From NCBI GenBank assembly GCA_948329865.1, contig OX415249.1:65015580-65079579 (forward strand): a stretch of DNA of 64,000 bases, in the 5' to 3' direction. The notes below the pieces were generated by a model. That model was not told where the DNA came from. It did no database searches and saw only the letters and a list, made by a program, of their open reading frames with translations. The DNA is from Linaria vulgaris. Its lineage: Eukaryota; Streptophyta; Magnoliopsida; Lamiales; Plantaginaceae. Below are positions 42,967-53,535 of the stretch, piece by piece; positions within the stretch are counted from its first letter, which is position 1; each line of letters starts with the position of its first letter. The position numbers and the translations under genes are program-made.

Positions 42967-44054
42967 TTATGCATAATAACGTCTGAGATGTTGCACATTC
43001 CATGGACGATTCTGTTGAATCCCTCTCAGAGACTCCAAATAATAGTATCCTCGTGAACTTGCTCGTGTGACTCTAAAAGGCCCTTCCCACTTTGGTTCGA
43101 GCTTTCCGATATGCTGATTTGCTGCAATGCTTCTAAGGACCAAATCTCCCACTTCAAAATTTCTGAATTGAACCCTTTTATCATAGCATTTGGCCATTGC
43201 TGCTTTAAAAGCAACAATACGTTGATATGCATCATCCCTTGTCGATCCTATCATATCCAGATCAATTTGTCTTAACCGGGCCAACTGCTCTGGATCGTAA
43301 TCAATAATCATGCGCGTTGGCATACCTATCTATGCAGGTAAAACAACTTCAGTGATATATACAAGAACAAACGGGGTCTCCCCCGTGGATGTTCTTGGAG
43401 TCGTTCTATATGCCCATAATATTCCTTGCAGCTCTTCCGGCCATGTTTTTCCTGTGCTTCTCACCCACCTTTTGAGATAATCCTTCAATGTTTTGTCAGT
43501 GGATTACGTTTGACCATTGGATCGTGGATGATACACTGAGGTCAGATTGTGTGATAATTTTAATTTCGCGAACCATGATTTTATCTCCTTTCCGCTGAAT
43601 TGCGTGCCGTTATCACATACAATAGACCTCAGGATGCCGAAACGGCATATGATGTATTTCTAGATAAACTCGATCATATTCTTCTCTGTGATTGACGTTA
43701 TAGGTTCTGCCTCGACCCACTTAGTATAATACTCAACAGCTACTATCAAATATCATTTTTGTCCTTTGGTCTGTGGAAATGGGCCCACAATATCCATTCC
43801 CCACTGTCAAATGGACATGCCACGTCGATGGGTTGTAGCTGTCGTGCTGGTCTATGAATGAGACGAGCATGGTATTGGCAACTATCACATTTTCTCGAGA
43901 AAGCTATCGTATCTTTAAGTAGAGTTGGCCAATAATATCCTTGACGCAATATCCGTTGAGCCAAAGCTCGTCCACCGGAGTGATTTCTACAACAACCTGC
44001 ATGGATCTCTTCCATGACATACTCAGCTTGAGTAGGAGTCAAACATCTCAACAA
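42967..44054 (-). pseudogene. E2 integrase
   Basis: N-terminal zinc part: LLRCLTPTQAEYVMEEIHAG, CCRNHSGGRALAQRILRQGY and CDSCQYHARLIH (HHCC). In the core, the first catalytic segment reads AVEYYTKWVEAEP, where AVDYFTKW is usual (Asp to Glu). The second reads RSIVCDNGTQFSG with its Asp kept. Then WAYRTTPRTSTGETPF and, in the frame at 43323-42967, the C-terminal WEGPFRVTRASSRGYYYLES and RPWNVQHLRRYYA. One frameshift near 43750 and a few stops break it. Confidence 0.85.
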
Positions 44055-44057
44055 TGG

Positions 44058-44933
44058 TCATTCGAAAGATCTTTTGTATAATTCTCCATTGCTGATAGTA
44101 AATCTATAAGCCTTATATCGCATTATGTGTTGTGCATTCGGATCTGCCAGGAGAATGCCCTGCTGAAGATAAATCATGAACTCGTCCTTCCAGGATGGGT
44201 CTTCTTGTATTGCCAATATAAACTCCACTCGTGCTTCCGTGGTAATATATTTTGATATCTCAATCGAAGGTTTATCAGCAACCATAAGTGTGATTCGCTT
44301 CTCCACCAGAATCTCCGAATAGCTCGCGAATTTAGAAAGCGCATCTGCCTTTGCATTGTCGTCCCTAGGGATCTGAGTAACGTCAAAGAATTTGAAGTTC
44401 TTTGCCAATTCTTTTATCTTTGCGGCATACAACTTCATTGTTTCCTCACGTGTCTCATGCCTTCCCGAAAAATGATTAGCCACCAAAAGCGAATCGGTGA
44501 ATAGCTCCAGATGTTCAATGTTGAGTCTGAGTGCCATTTAGACACCGGTAATAACTGCTTCGTATTCGGCTTCATTATTCATTACCATGTAATTCAAACT
44601 GATAGCAAATTCAAATTCTCTTCGTTCCGGAGATAGAAAATGGATTCCAATTCCTCCTCCGTGAGTGGTTGCAGATCCATCCGTGTGTAATATCCATGTT
44701 GTGGTTGCCCTGCTGGTTCCAGCATGGTTTGATATAGAAAAAATACAACTTGCGGTCTCAATTACGCTGTTTCCCAGAGTCTCGGCAATGAAATCTGCTA
44801 ACGCATGCGCTTTCATTGCAATTCGCGGCTTAAACTCCAATCCGAATTCACTGAGTTCGATTGCCCATTTCACCAGTCGGCCAGAGGTTTCAGGCTTTGC
44901 CAACACTTGCTTTAACGGTTTGTCTGTTACCAC
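44058..44933 (-). pseudogene. E2 RNase H (second, archaeal-type domain)
   Basis: TTWILHTDGSATTHGGGIGI with NNEAEYEAVITGV, then TAA at 44538 and the same frame continuing MALRLNIEHLELFTDSLLVA, FKFFDVTQIPRDDNAKADAL. These are the Asp/Glu/Asp landmarks of the extra RNase H that marks the Tat lineage. A single nonsense codon interrupts it. The linker toward integrase (LLADPNAQHIMRYKAYRFTI) follows. Confidence 0.85.
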
Positions 44934-44948
44934 TATGATTGGGTGAGA

Positions 44949-46217
44949 CTAAAAATATGGTTTCAATTTCCGAGCCATAACAACAATTGCTAATGCAAAC
45001 AACTCTATTTCCAAGTAATTCCTCTCTGCCCCATGTAGTACTCTACTCACATAATGAATGGGTAATTGCTGAGTTCCCTTTTGCTTGAGTAATAATGTAC
45101 TAATTGCGTGCGTGGATGCTGCCAAATATAGATACAACATTTCATTTTCCTCCTGTTTAGCTAACAACGGCGGGCTTACCAAATAATTCTTCATTTGTCT
45201 AAAAGCCTCTTCACACTCCGGCGTCCAAATGAAATCTTTGCTCCATTTCATCACTTTAAAGAATGGAAGATTCTTTTCTGCAGATGTTGATATAAATCTT
45301 CCCAAAGTTTTCAGACGACCCACTATACATTGAACGTCCCTCACTGTTCTTGGTGATGGTAGATCCAATACTGCCTTTATTTTATCAGGGTTGGCTTCAA
45401 TTCCTCTTTCATTTACCACATATCCTAGAAATGTTTTGGCCGATGCCCCAAAAGTGCATTTTTTGGGGTTTAATTTAATTTTGTAGGTTCTCATGATAGT
45501 GAAAGCCTCATCCAAATATCGCACATGCTCCTCGACTTTGAGACTCTTTACTAGCATATCGTCAATATACACTTCCATTGACTTTCCAATTTGATGGTAA
45601 AACATTTTAGCTACCAGCCTTTGAAATGTTGCTCTCGCATTCTTCAATCCGAACGGCATTACCCTATAACAATACACTCCGGTATCTGTGACAAATGATG
45701 TCTTGCTCTGATCCTGCACTGCCATGAAAATTTGATGAAAACCACTTTTCGCATCCATCACGCTTAGCAATGCACATCCTGCTGTGGAATCAAAAAGTAG
45801 ATTTATCTGAGGCCATGGAAAAGGATCCCTTGGGTAATGCTTGTTTAAGTCTGTATAATCTACACAAATTCTTCATGTAGCTTCTTTTTTCAAGACTAAA
45901 ACAATATTGCTCAACCATTCTAAGAATCTTATAGTATAAATATGGCGTGCTGCTAAAAGTTCTTGTACCTCTTTTTCAGCAGCTTCATTCTTTTCTTTGC
46001 TAAAATTTTGCTTCTTTTGTCGTATCGATTTTGCGCTTTTATCTACATTCAAACGATGTACTATGATCCTAGAGTCTATCCCGAGAAGATCAGAATCGGA
46101 CCATGCAAATATATCTGAATTATGCCGGAGACAGTCTACCAATGCAGCCTCTATTATCCAGTCCATTTCTGCTCCAATTTTTATTATTTTCTCAGTGCTT
46201 TCTTTAAAAAGCTGCAC
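44949..46217 (-). pseudogene. E2 reverse transcriptase and first RNase H
   Basis: Enters at CLRHNSDIFAWSDSDLLGID, the normal beginning of Tat RT. A TGA near 45873 interrupts VLKKEAT*RICVDYTDLNKH, after which the frame is open: LLSVMDAKSGFHQIFMAVQD, GLKNARATFQRLVAKMFYHQ and MEVYIDDMLVKSLKVEEHV with the catalytic YIDD. Then come the connection (RFISTSAEKNLPFFKVMKWS) and a first RNase H end, HGAERNYLEIELFALAIVVM. A TAG replaces a Gln codon at 44949 and the frame continues. The rarity of breaks points to recent inactivation. Confidence 0.9.
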
Positions 46218-46402
46218 AATCTTGATCCCCTAAAGGTTCCATCTTACATTCTTGCCATTGCTTTAGCAATTGACTTTCTGTTTTATCTCGCGCATGTTCT
46301 TTAGGCTCAATTCGCTTCTGACTCTGATCTATCTCTGTTTTAATCTTCTTCTCTGCGCCGTTTATTTGTCATCCTAGCTGCTTATATCTAAAACAATGTT
46401 AA
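46218..46402 (-). other. Residual leader of E2 where gag and protease should be
   Basis: Only about 185 bases separate the primer-binding site from RT sequence. No gag or protease words are found, so these genes were removed by deletion. Confidence 0.7.
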
Positions 46403-46426
46403 CGGTGTTCCCACATACTGCGCCAA
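46403..46426 (-). other. Primer-binding site of E2
   Basis: TTGGCGCAGTATGTGGGAAC on the minus strand, directly inside the 5' LTR. A variant of the GGCGCCGTCTGTGGGA type. Confidence 0.75.
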
Positions 46427-46984
46427 TATTTTGGTCTTATTTTGTCATGGTAATAGAACACGGTAAAACAATACAATTGGAATATAAATAACCAAAATAA
46501 TGTTAACCCAATAAAACAACCGGACTAACTTTGTCTGAAATACCTACTATCTATTACATATCTTGTATTGTTTTAAATATCCTAATAAAACAAATTAACT
46601 AGCGCATCGAATTCTGAATGTTCGATGTGCGCCTCGAATGATACTGATTCGATGCTGAGTTGATTGGATGCTAAAATGATAGAATGTTGTTGGTGTCGAA
46701 TTCTGTTGGACATCGAATGAATGAGCGTGTCGAATAGGCTGATTCGATGTGCTAAGAGTTGGACTCGGATTCGATCTGCCTTAGAAGGCAAAGGGACGGG
46801 GTATTTATAAACCGCGTCCCGTGGGACCCCTATACAACTGTAGAAAACGCATCGAACCGAGCTGGTTCGATGCGCACATCAAATAAGGGCTATTCGATAC
46901 GCTCCAGATATCTAATTGAGCCAATTCGATATGGCTATGGGCCAGCCCAATTTATAGTGCTGGGCCAATCCTAAAATACCCCCA
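46427..46984 (-). repeat. 5' LTR of E2
   Basis: Minus strand starts TGGGGGTATTTTAGG at 46984 and ends ACCAAAATA at 46427 next to the primer-binding site. TATA box on the minus strand at 46802-46811. Confidence 0.9.
46802..46811 (-). promoter_or_regulatory. TATA box of E2 5' LTR
   Basis: TTTATAAATA on the minus strand, conserved in both LTRs, in the same GGGGTATTTATA context as E1 and E3. Confidence 0.7.
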
Positions 46985-46989
46985 TTAGG

Positions 46990-47209
46990 TTATTACTATC
47001 GAAACTAAATATTTGGTTCATAATACTATTTTACAAAAGAAATACAGGTACTGTGGACAACTAATAACCATGGATTTGATTATTGGAGGGTGAAGTTAAA
47101 CGCATAGACAAGAGCTCACTATCATGCTTTGATAATTTTAATATTCCATTGCAGTAAGATGGATGGTTATTAAGCCTTATTAAAAACTTAAGAGGACATG
47201 GTCCTCATG

Positions 47210-47250
<41 letters not shown>

Positions 47251-48648
47251 TTTGCCAGTGACATGCATAGTTAATGTAAATTCATTCACTTAAGTTTGAG
47301 AACACTAAGGACTGAAATATATCTAGTACCTCATTGCAATGTTTGTAAAGTTAAGATGATGAGCAGAACCCCCTCAAGGATTGTTTTTCAAGGTAAAGTT
47401 TACATTAACTATGAATGATGCAAGGTTCCTCAAGCCACTTAGACTGACCTGCTTTTAAATCAATATTCACCTACTTAGATTGGGGTTAAATTGATTCCTA
47501 AAGCCACTTGATGGCTAAATTGTCGCCACTTGATGGCTATAGATTGGGGCATGTCATGGATGTGTGAAATTCTCCTGGATAGAATGGGTTATTAGTGTAT
47601 CTTCATAAATTAGCGCCGCTTTGAGCAAACTTTATTCTACGTCTAGACGAAGTGTTCCAGCGAACTGAATCAGAGTTGAGGCGTGTATCCGGCAGGCCCT
47701 CGCCTTTTTTCTAAGTTGCTTCTGGAGGGAAGGTATAAGGTCGGGAGTCATAAGGCTAGAATGTTGTGTGATTGATATGATAAGTGTTATGATTTGGCAT
47801 AAAAGTATAAACTTTATTTGAAAAGCATTCTTGTGCAATCATTTCTTCACGAAATATATTCTTTATGAAAAAGACTCATGCATTAAATCTCAGTGAGTCT
47901 TTTTGTCTCATTAAGATATTTTCATGTTTCCATTCCAGATTTATAAGGGAAGCTTAGAGTTTATTGTATTGGACAAGCTTAGTCGAATATGAGTACAACG
48001 TAATTGACAGCTAACGATATTGAAATTAAACTGTTTGGGTACTACTTCTACTCTAGGTTATTTTGAGTTAGCTCCATCGTTCAAAAAAGAAGCGAGGTGT
48101 TCTCTAATGAATTTTGCTGCGGTGCCGCTTCGAGCTTAGCAAGGTTCGTGGTAAGGGGCATTACATGATGGGTCTCCGAGATCAGCTTTATGGGAAACAC
48201 ATGACATAACAACAACTCTATATGATACGTCAAACTTCCTAGAATACGACGAATATTTCGTACACGTAGAACTTCTGCGGATACGATACGTTGAGTATTT
48301 GGTGATATGTGAGTATCCTGATACGTCGAATATATTGCTATGTCGAGCTTCTTGAGATACGTCAAACTTATATTGCGAGTGGACACGTTTGAAGTAAGCT
48401 GAGTGAACAGTAATATATATTAAATGATTACCTTTAATATGGGTCTAAAATATTCAGTGGAATCGAGCAAATACACTTGAGGTACAACTGCTGGATACAT
48501 CGAGAGCCTAAATACTCGACATATCTAGTAGATGGACTTTTCAATGCTACCATCTGGGTCGGGTCAGTCTTTTTTGGGTGTAGTATATAAGCCCATATAA
48601 ATACAGTACCTGTGCTAAATAATCTTTTTGTGGAGGTTAACTTCAACT

Positions 48649-48685
<37 letters not shown>

Positions 48686-49679
48686 GGAAATTTTTGTTGG
48701 AAAGAATAAAATGCCAATCGCATCTCCTGCTCTGTCAGACACACATTTAAAATGGCCAATTATTCGATATAATAATTCCAAACACAAGGTTAAATGTGGA
48801 TTAGACACGCAATATTTCGTGTCTCACTTTGACCATCATAAATGGTTCATGATGTTAAATTCTAGGTCCAGTCATGATAACTCACTAATGGAGAATACAG
48901 AAATAAAGATTTGAGGATTTGGGAAAAAGATTTGACCCAAAAGGCATATATTACGCATTTTGGAGATCGATGCAATAAAAAAAGAAATACGTCAAGTCTT
49001 TGCAAGCTTTACAAGAAAAGCTTTATATTCACAAATTGTGCAAGCAGTTTTCAACTACAAAAGTTAAGGCATCACTGTTGAATATGTTCGATTAGATTGT
49101 AGTGGCAATCCATCAAACAGGAAATCTTCTATAATTTGGTCCCCCAACAACCTAATTTTCTCTGCTTTATACAAAATCGATCAAATCTTCCTTTACTCGT
49201 CTTACGAGTTACAACTTAAAAGCTTTTATAATTCCGTAGAGCATCATGCTATTCGCCACTGGGCGCCAAAAAGCAGGCACATAATTGTTTGTGGGAGAAC
49301 AAGTGAGGAATAATTGGTCGATTGATGTTTTAACTTTACACTGCGAAAGGGTGTAAATGCGACTATATGATACCATTATTCCTGGAATATCTATCTTTCC
49401 TGCATAACTAACTGCTATAGAATTTTAAAATATGGGTGCTTACTTAATTAAAAGATTGCAGAGGTACCTTTATAATAAAGTCGTGGTTTATAAGGGAAAG
49501 GTAATCCACATTCTGACATTAGTATGGTTAATAGTTGCAAAACAAAACGACAGCATTAGTATTGTTAATATTCCCATGTTGAACAACAAATAGAAGTGGC
49601 TGGAGTAATTTGGATCTCATCGAATGAGATGCATTCCAATAAGATCCAAATCCAATAGGATCCAAGTCCAATTGATATC
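46990..49679. other. No recognisable gene; two AT microsatellites
   Basis: No frame has a recognisable domain. AT-dinucleotide runs lie at 47213-47248 and 48651-48681. The section 48190-48400 repeats ATACGTC(A/G)AA-type words and 48595-48640 holds ATATAAGCCCATATAAATACAG, which could be part of an unrecognised LTR promoter. No LTR partner was found. Confidence 0.5.
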
Positions 49680-50400
49680 CACTGTCATCCAATTCTCTAT
49701 TTATATTAGTCTATATGTTTCTGTCGACGTTCAATATGAACCAACTGCGCTTCTTGCAAATCCAGACACTATTGTTTTATCTTGAATATACAACTGCTCT
49801 CGTTTTGTGGTTAATTATTAAAGACTTTAGAATTCCGACCTTTCCAAATAATCCATAACCCTAAAGAAAATATCTGGAGCCATTAGGATCTCAGTATCAC
49901 GGTACATGTCAGGCTATTACTTCTGATATTGTTTTTCTCTAGCCACACTTCGTCTGTTAGGCTATCAAGTTTATCAAGATAACAACCTAATAGTAACTCC
50001 AGGCACACTTTATGTACGGTCCAGCACTGTTTCAACATATGGATAACCGCCTCATCTATTGCTTGTTCTTGATAACCTTATTCCCAAGCCCCTTCAGATT
50101 TTGGTCTTGTGATATTTTTCCATCCCACCAAATGTAATTTTCTCATAAAGATATCCATTGACCATAGGAAATCTTTGTTGGACATACATTTTACAAGATC
50201 CAAGCCAATGGCAGCATGTAAATTGGAACCGTAGAGTCTACTGATTGTACGAGTGTCGCTCTTCCTACTATTGAGAGGAACCTTTTATTTCGACCAGCGA
50301 AAACAATTCATGACCCTATCGAACAACTCAACTAAAGTCTCTTTATTCCCTTGGTCGCAGATCAATTTAACACAAAGATATTTCCCCATATTTAATCAAA
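49680..50400 (-). pseudogene. L1-type LINE fragment (end of RT and following part)
   Basis: Minus-strand translation across frames gives FAGRNKRFLSIVGRATLVQS with VDSTVPIYMLPLA (50300-50210), then YIWWDGKISQDQNLKGLGNK (50160-50090), matching the LSLAGRATLIQSV...IPVY and W....PKS.GGLG landmarks after LINE reverse transcriptase. Further on, SLGLWIIWKGRNSKVFNN (about 49850-49800) matches the W.IWK.RN..VF segment before RNase H. Stops and shifts are frequent. The upstream RT palm and endonuclease are missing. Confidence 0.7.
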
Positions 50401-51005
50401 TCTTTCAAAGATAAATCAGAAGCTCTTTATATGGTGCTTCTGACTGTGTGATAACTTACATGGTGCTTCTACCATGGTTACAGATCGAATGTTGAGTGTC
50501 GGTGGCCTATCTCTAGTTTAGTATACCGGGGAGTTACCCATTAGTATAGACTTCGAGTTAGGTTCGATATATAGTCAAAACGCTAGCATGGGTCTTGTGT
50601 TGGCTGCCAAAGCTAGACAGTGTTAGGCGGATGTGGCGATCCTGATTCCCCCACCAAAGAAGAAAAAATTGTAGGGCAAGGCTGGTGCGAAGAGGTTGCA
50701 GGCGCAGTCTCCAGCTAGAACAGCTAGCCAAGGTGTTGGTCATGTTGACCCGTTTGAAGACGTGAGCTACGGTGAAAGGGGGCACTCCCCATATCCTTGT
50801 AGACGAAAATGCCTTGGGAGGTTTCAACATGCCTGCTGCCAAGAATGTCGGGGGAGGCTGTGATGCTAAGGCAATTGTTGAGACAAAAAGGATATTGGTT
50901 CACGAGACTAGGTCACAGACAAGTGGGCTGGCCGACAAGGGGTTCAGGTCCCTACAAGGGCCCGTGCCAGTGGTAGGGGTGCCGATGGTGTACGATACCC
51001 GTAGG

Positions 51006-52000
51006 TAGGGCTGTTTGGGCCGGGTCGGGACTTTGGAATCCGACCCGACCCGGCGGGTTTTTCCCGGTTCGGGAAAAACCCGATTGATTTCCTCCCGGTC
51101 AAACCGAGAATTTGCTCCCGGTTTGACTCCCGCCGGGAGGTAACGGGATCCGATTTGGATCCCGTTACCTCCCGCGGGATCCCGGGAGGTAGTTCACACA
51201 CAGACGACCGTCGCAACGAGGAAACAGATAGAGAGAAAAGAAGAGGACGATGAGGTGCAGGTCGGTCGCGGCACCTACAAAGGCCGCGAGGGCAAAATCA
51301 TCCAAGTTTACTCTAAGAAATCGAGCTCATCACTCGTGAAAAAAGTGAACGGATCTACTATGAAAGTGTTTGATTTTATTATGAATTTGTTAGATCCGTA
51401 AACGCATCTGGTGAATTGCCAAGAAGAACAAGAGAGAGAAAGAATAGCTTGGGGAAAAAGGTGAAGAGAGAGAGATTTTAAGAAATATTTGTAATATTAT
51501 ATTCGTGAATGATTCCCCATACAATATAAAAGAATAAAAAATAAAATAGAAAAGACTTTTCCAACTTTTTGTCTCTTAATTGTTTAATTGTAAAATCAAC
51601 TCACCTTCACTTCCTGTCCCAATTGAACCCGGATTCTTCACTTCAAAAGCTGGTAATAACCCTAACCCCAAAAAGCTTCAATCTTCCTTCAAAAATTTAC
51701 TCCGATTCACCACACAACCGTAACAGAATTTTGCTTTTCCATGAGAGGAGAAAAACTATTTTAGGTACAGTACAACAACACCACCACGCCGCTGCCCCGT
51801 ATGTCCAACAACACCACCACCAACCCCTTGGATACTGCCTGCCGGGATCACGGGATCCCTCCCGTCCCGGCGGGAATCCCGTTCCGCCGGGAACGCTGTT
51901 CCCGGCGGGAGGGACGGGAGCTGATCAGCAGCTCCCACCCCGGAAGCTCCCGATGGGCCGGGGTCCCGTCCCGTCGGGACCCCGGCCCATAACACCCCTA
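51006..52000. mobile_element. Non-autonomous hAT element carrying a host-gene fragment, 995 bp
   Basis: Ends TAGGGCTGTTTGGGCC and, inverted, TAGGGGTGTTATGGGCC, flanked by perfect 8-bp duplications CCCGTAGG at 50998-51005 and 52001-52008, the hAT signature. Subterminal regions are GC-rich with many CCCGGGA/TCCCGGG palindromes. No transposase. A ribosomal protein L26 piece lies at 51246-51360. The insertion is in the E4 antisense gene. Confidence 0.9.
51246..51360 (+). pseudogene. RPL26: Captured fragment of the 60S ribosomal protein L26 gene
   Basis: The plus strand reads DDEVQVGRGTYKGREGKIIQ then VY, matching the KOW-domain centre of plant L26 (DDEVQVVRGTYKGREGKVVQVY). After that about a dozen bases are missing relative to the gene, and the sequence continues in another frame with words for ITRE.KVNGST. 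L26 is a cytosolic large-subunit protein; this piece covers under a third of it, with no start or end, and cannot be functional. No intron is visible within it, so the origin (mRNA or DNA copy) is undecided. Confidence 0.85.
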
Positions 52001-52965
52001 CCCGTAGGGGGAGTGCTTTGGAGAGACTATAGAGGGTGGCCCGCGTGTTCATTTTAGTGGTTTTGCTCAACATGAAGAGGAAGAAATTAACGAATGTGTG
52101 CATTGTTTCTCCTTTTAACAACATGGTTTCTCGTGTCAACGAAGGGATGGAACATTTGGAACGACTTTTGCTGTTGATGGTTGGCACAATAATGATACCA
52201 GTAAACCTGCGCTGATATACATTTGCTTATTATTAAAAATTGTGACTCATGTTGGTATGTTTGCCATTTTTAGAAAGGTGCATCATCGATGCCATGGCAC
52301 AAAGCTGGGAGAGTGCTCATGAAGAGAGGAGAACGGGCATTGATCAGCTTCAGGTCGAGTATCAGGATAGTAATCTTGAGGTACTGAAGGCTAAAAAAAT
52401 TCAGGATGAGGTCATCAAGCTAAAGGACAAAAAAATGGCACTTGAGGCACGTGTTAAGGAGCTCGAAGTGCAGTTAAAGGCGAAGAAAGGGAAGACGGCT
52501 CTGGCGGAAGGCCTCAATGAGGTATGTGATCAATCAATCTTACCATATATGCTTTATGGCTAAACTTAGGTGGCTGACTATGAATCAATGAATGTAGCAT
52601 CCCAGTGCAGAGCAACGACCTGGCTATAGCCGAGGAGTTCATTCAGAGTAATACTTTCTAGGAGATTAGTATACGCACACGGATCAAAGACTCTAGGAAA
52701 GCACATGTGTCGACGTTCCACCAAATCCATAGCATGGGTTACCTACGTTGTGCCATTGATGCTAGATGGCTAAATCTGGGGCTAGGGTCAGATATGAAAT
52801 CGTTGTCACAGGCCGACTACCATGAGCCCAATGAGCCTGATGAGTTCTCAGGTTATTTGGACAAAGAGGACTTGGTGATTGTTGGTATATAGCCTCCGCC
52901 TCCACTGCCTCCTCCCTTTTTTGACTCCGAAGAAAAAGGTCTTAATGTGAACGATAATGTCGGGG

Positions 52966-53214
52966 CATGAAGTTCTCCCCAGTAACTGTTTACTCGTATG
53001 AACTTTTTTTTCTTTAATTTTAATTTGAATTGAATATGTCCGTTGCGTCGCCTTATTTTGAGACTTTAACACTTCCCCTTTCTTATGGTATGTTTATTTG
53101 GATGTTGTGCTCCTTATGCATTTGAGCGTTCGTGCTCAAGGGGCGAAGTGATATTTATCTTATTTCTGCATATCGCTTATATTTTGATATTGATTATGTT
53201 GATATATAACGCCA
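52966..53214. other. Spacer between the E4 antisense gene and LTR fragment
   Basis: T-rich 3'UTR-like sequence. No recognisable feature; one end is a deletion junction inside a former primer-binding site. Confidence 0.5.
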
Positions 53215-53535
53215 TTCACCGTTGGCGCGGGGCGTTTTCGATAGTCTCAAAATTACCTCCCCACCAGAATCTCTTGCCCCTTATAGGCAACACAATAAGA
53301 GCTTTTGGTTCGATAGAAGCCTGCACTAAAGACAATATGGTTAAAAGTAAACAGTTATATAAATAAGTGACCTATGCTAATGGAGGATACCAGTGTTGCT
53401 TTCTTGCAACTGTGCAACTGGGCTCGACGCAGAGTCAAGCTACCTACGTATCACTCTTGGAAAAAAGAATCAAGATGGACGTAGTTCATTATTAATTTGT
53501 CCCCGCGGAGGGTCTTGGTTGGTGTAATTTTAGTT
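53215..53535 (-). repeat. LTR fragment of E4
   Basis: GGCGCGGGGCGTTTTCGATAG, CTCTTGCCCCTTATAG, CCTGCACTAAAGACA, GTAAACAGTTATATAA and later words align with 26600-26880 of the E3 LTR. It includes the hairpin-like motif at 53439-53487. Homology stops near 53535. Confidence 0.8.

Larger units (their letters stand above)
38838..46984 (-). mobile_element. Ty3/Gypsy Tat-like element E2, pol without gag, 8.1 kb
   Basis: LTRs at 38849-39390 and 46427-46984 enclose, on the minus strand, a primer-binding site, RT, RNase H (with the second, archaeal-type domain), integrase, a 58-bp tandem array, and an opposite-strand gene (39780-41809). Gag and protease are missing: pol begins within about 190 bases of the primer-binding site. 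Direct repeats TTAGG at 38833-38837 and 46985-46989 are candidate target duplications; on the left, 11 extra bases separate the repeat from the alignable LTR. Pol is in one frame over long distances with only scattered nonsense codons. Confidence 0.92.
50560..52965 (+). pseudogene. Antisense gene of E4, split by a hAT insertion
   Basis: Left of the hAT, frames include IPPPKKKK, SPARTASQGVGHVDPFEDVS and, at 50772-51008, ILVDENALGGFNMPAAKNVG. Right of it, an acceptor near 52273 opens an exon that is a coiled coil (LKAKKIQDEVIKLKDKKMAL, ARVKELEVQLKAKKGKTALA). It ends at 52521 with intron 52522-52597 (GTATGTG...AATGTAG), as in E1. The last part, AIAEEFIQSNTF then RTRIKDSRKAHVSTFHQIHS, is like the E2/E3 tails. 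A one-base shift and a stop are present. Confidence 0.65.
50560..53535 (-). mobile_element. Gypsy Tat-like relic E4 (antisense gene plus LTR fragment)
   Basis: Only the opposite-strand gene (50560-52965) and an LTR fragment (53215-53535) homologous to the inner end of the E3 LTR are left. Gag, pol and arrays are gone. The junction near 53214 retains GGCG of the primer-binding site and then unrelated sequence, so the deletion ended inside that site. A hAT element (51006-52000) interrupts the gene. The left boundary is not visible. Confidence 0.65.

Noticed and set aside
48190..48640. Possible solo LTR with repeated ATACGTC words and a TATA-like box
   Set aside because: No ends, target duplication or partner sequence were found, so it is listed only as unassigned DNA.
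47213..48681. AT microsatellites as possible matrix-attachment or origin sites
   Set aside because: Simple AT runs alone do not support such a call.
51569..52187. Frames on both strands in the right half of the hAT
   Set aside because: Driven by GC-rich palindromic end repeats. No recognisable protein, though a second captured fragment cannot be excluded.
53085..53366. Plus-strand frame of 93 codons with hydrophobic stretch
   Set aside because: Spans a spacer and the start of an LTR fragment. The membrane-like stretch comes from T-rich sequence.
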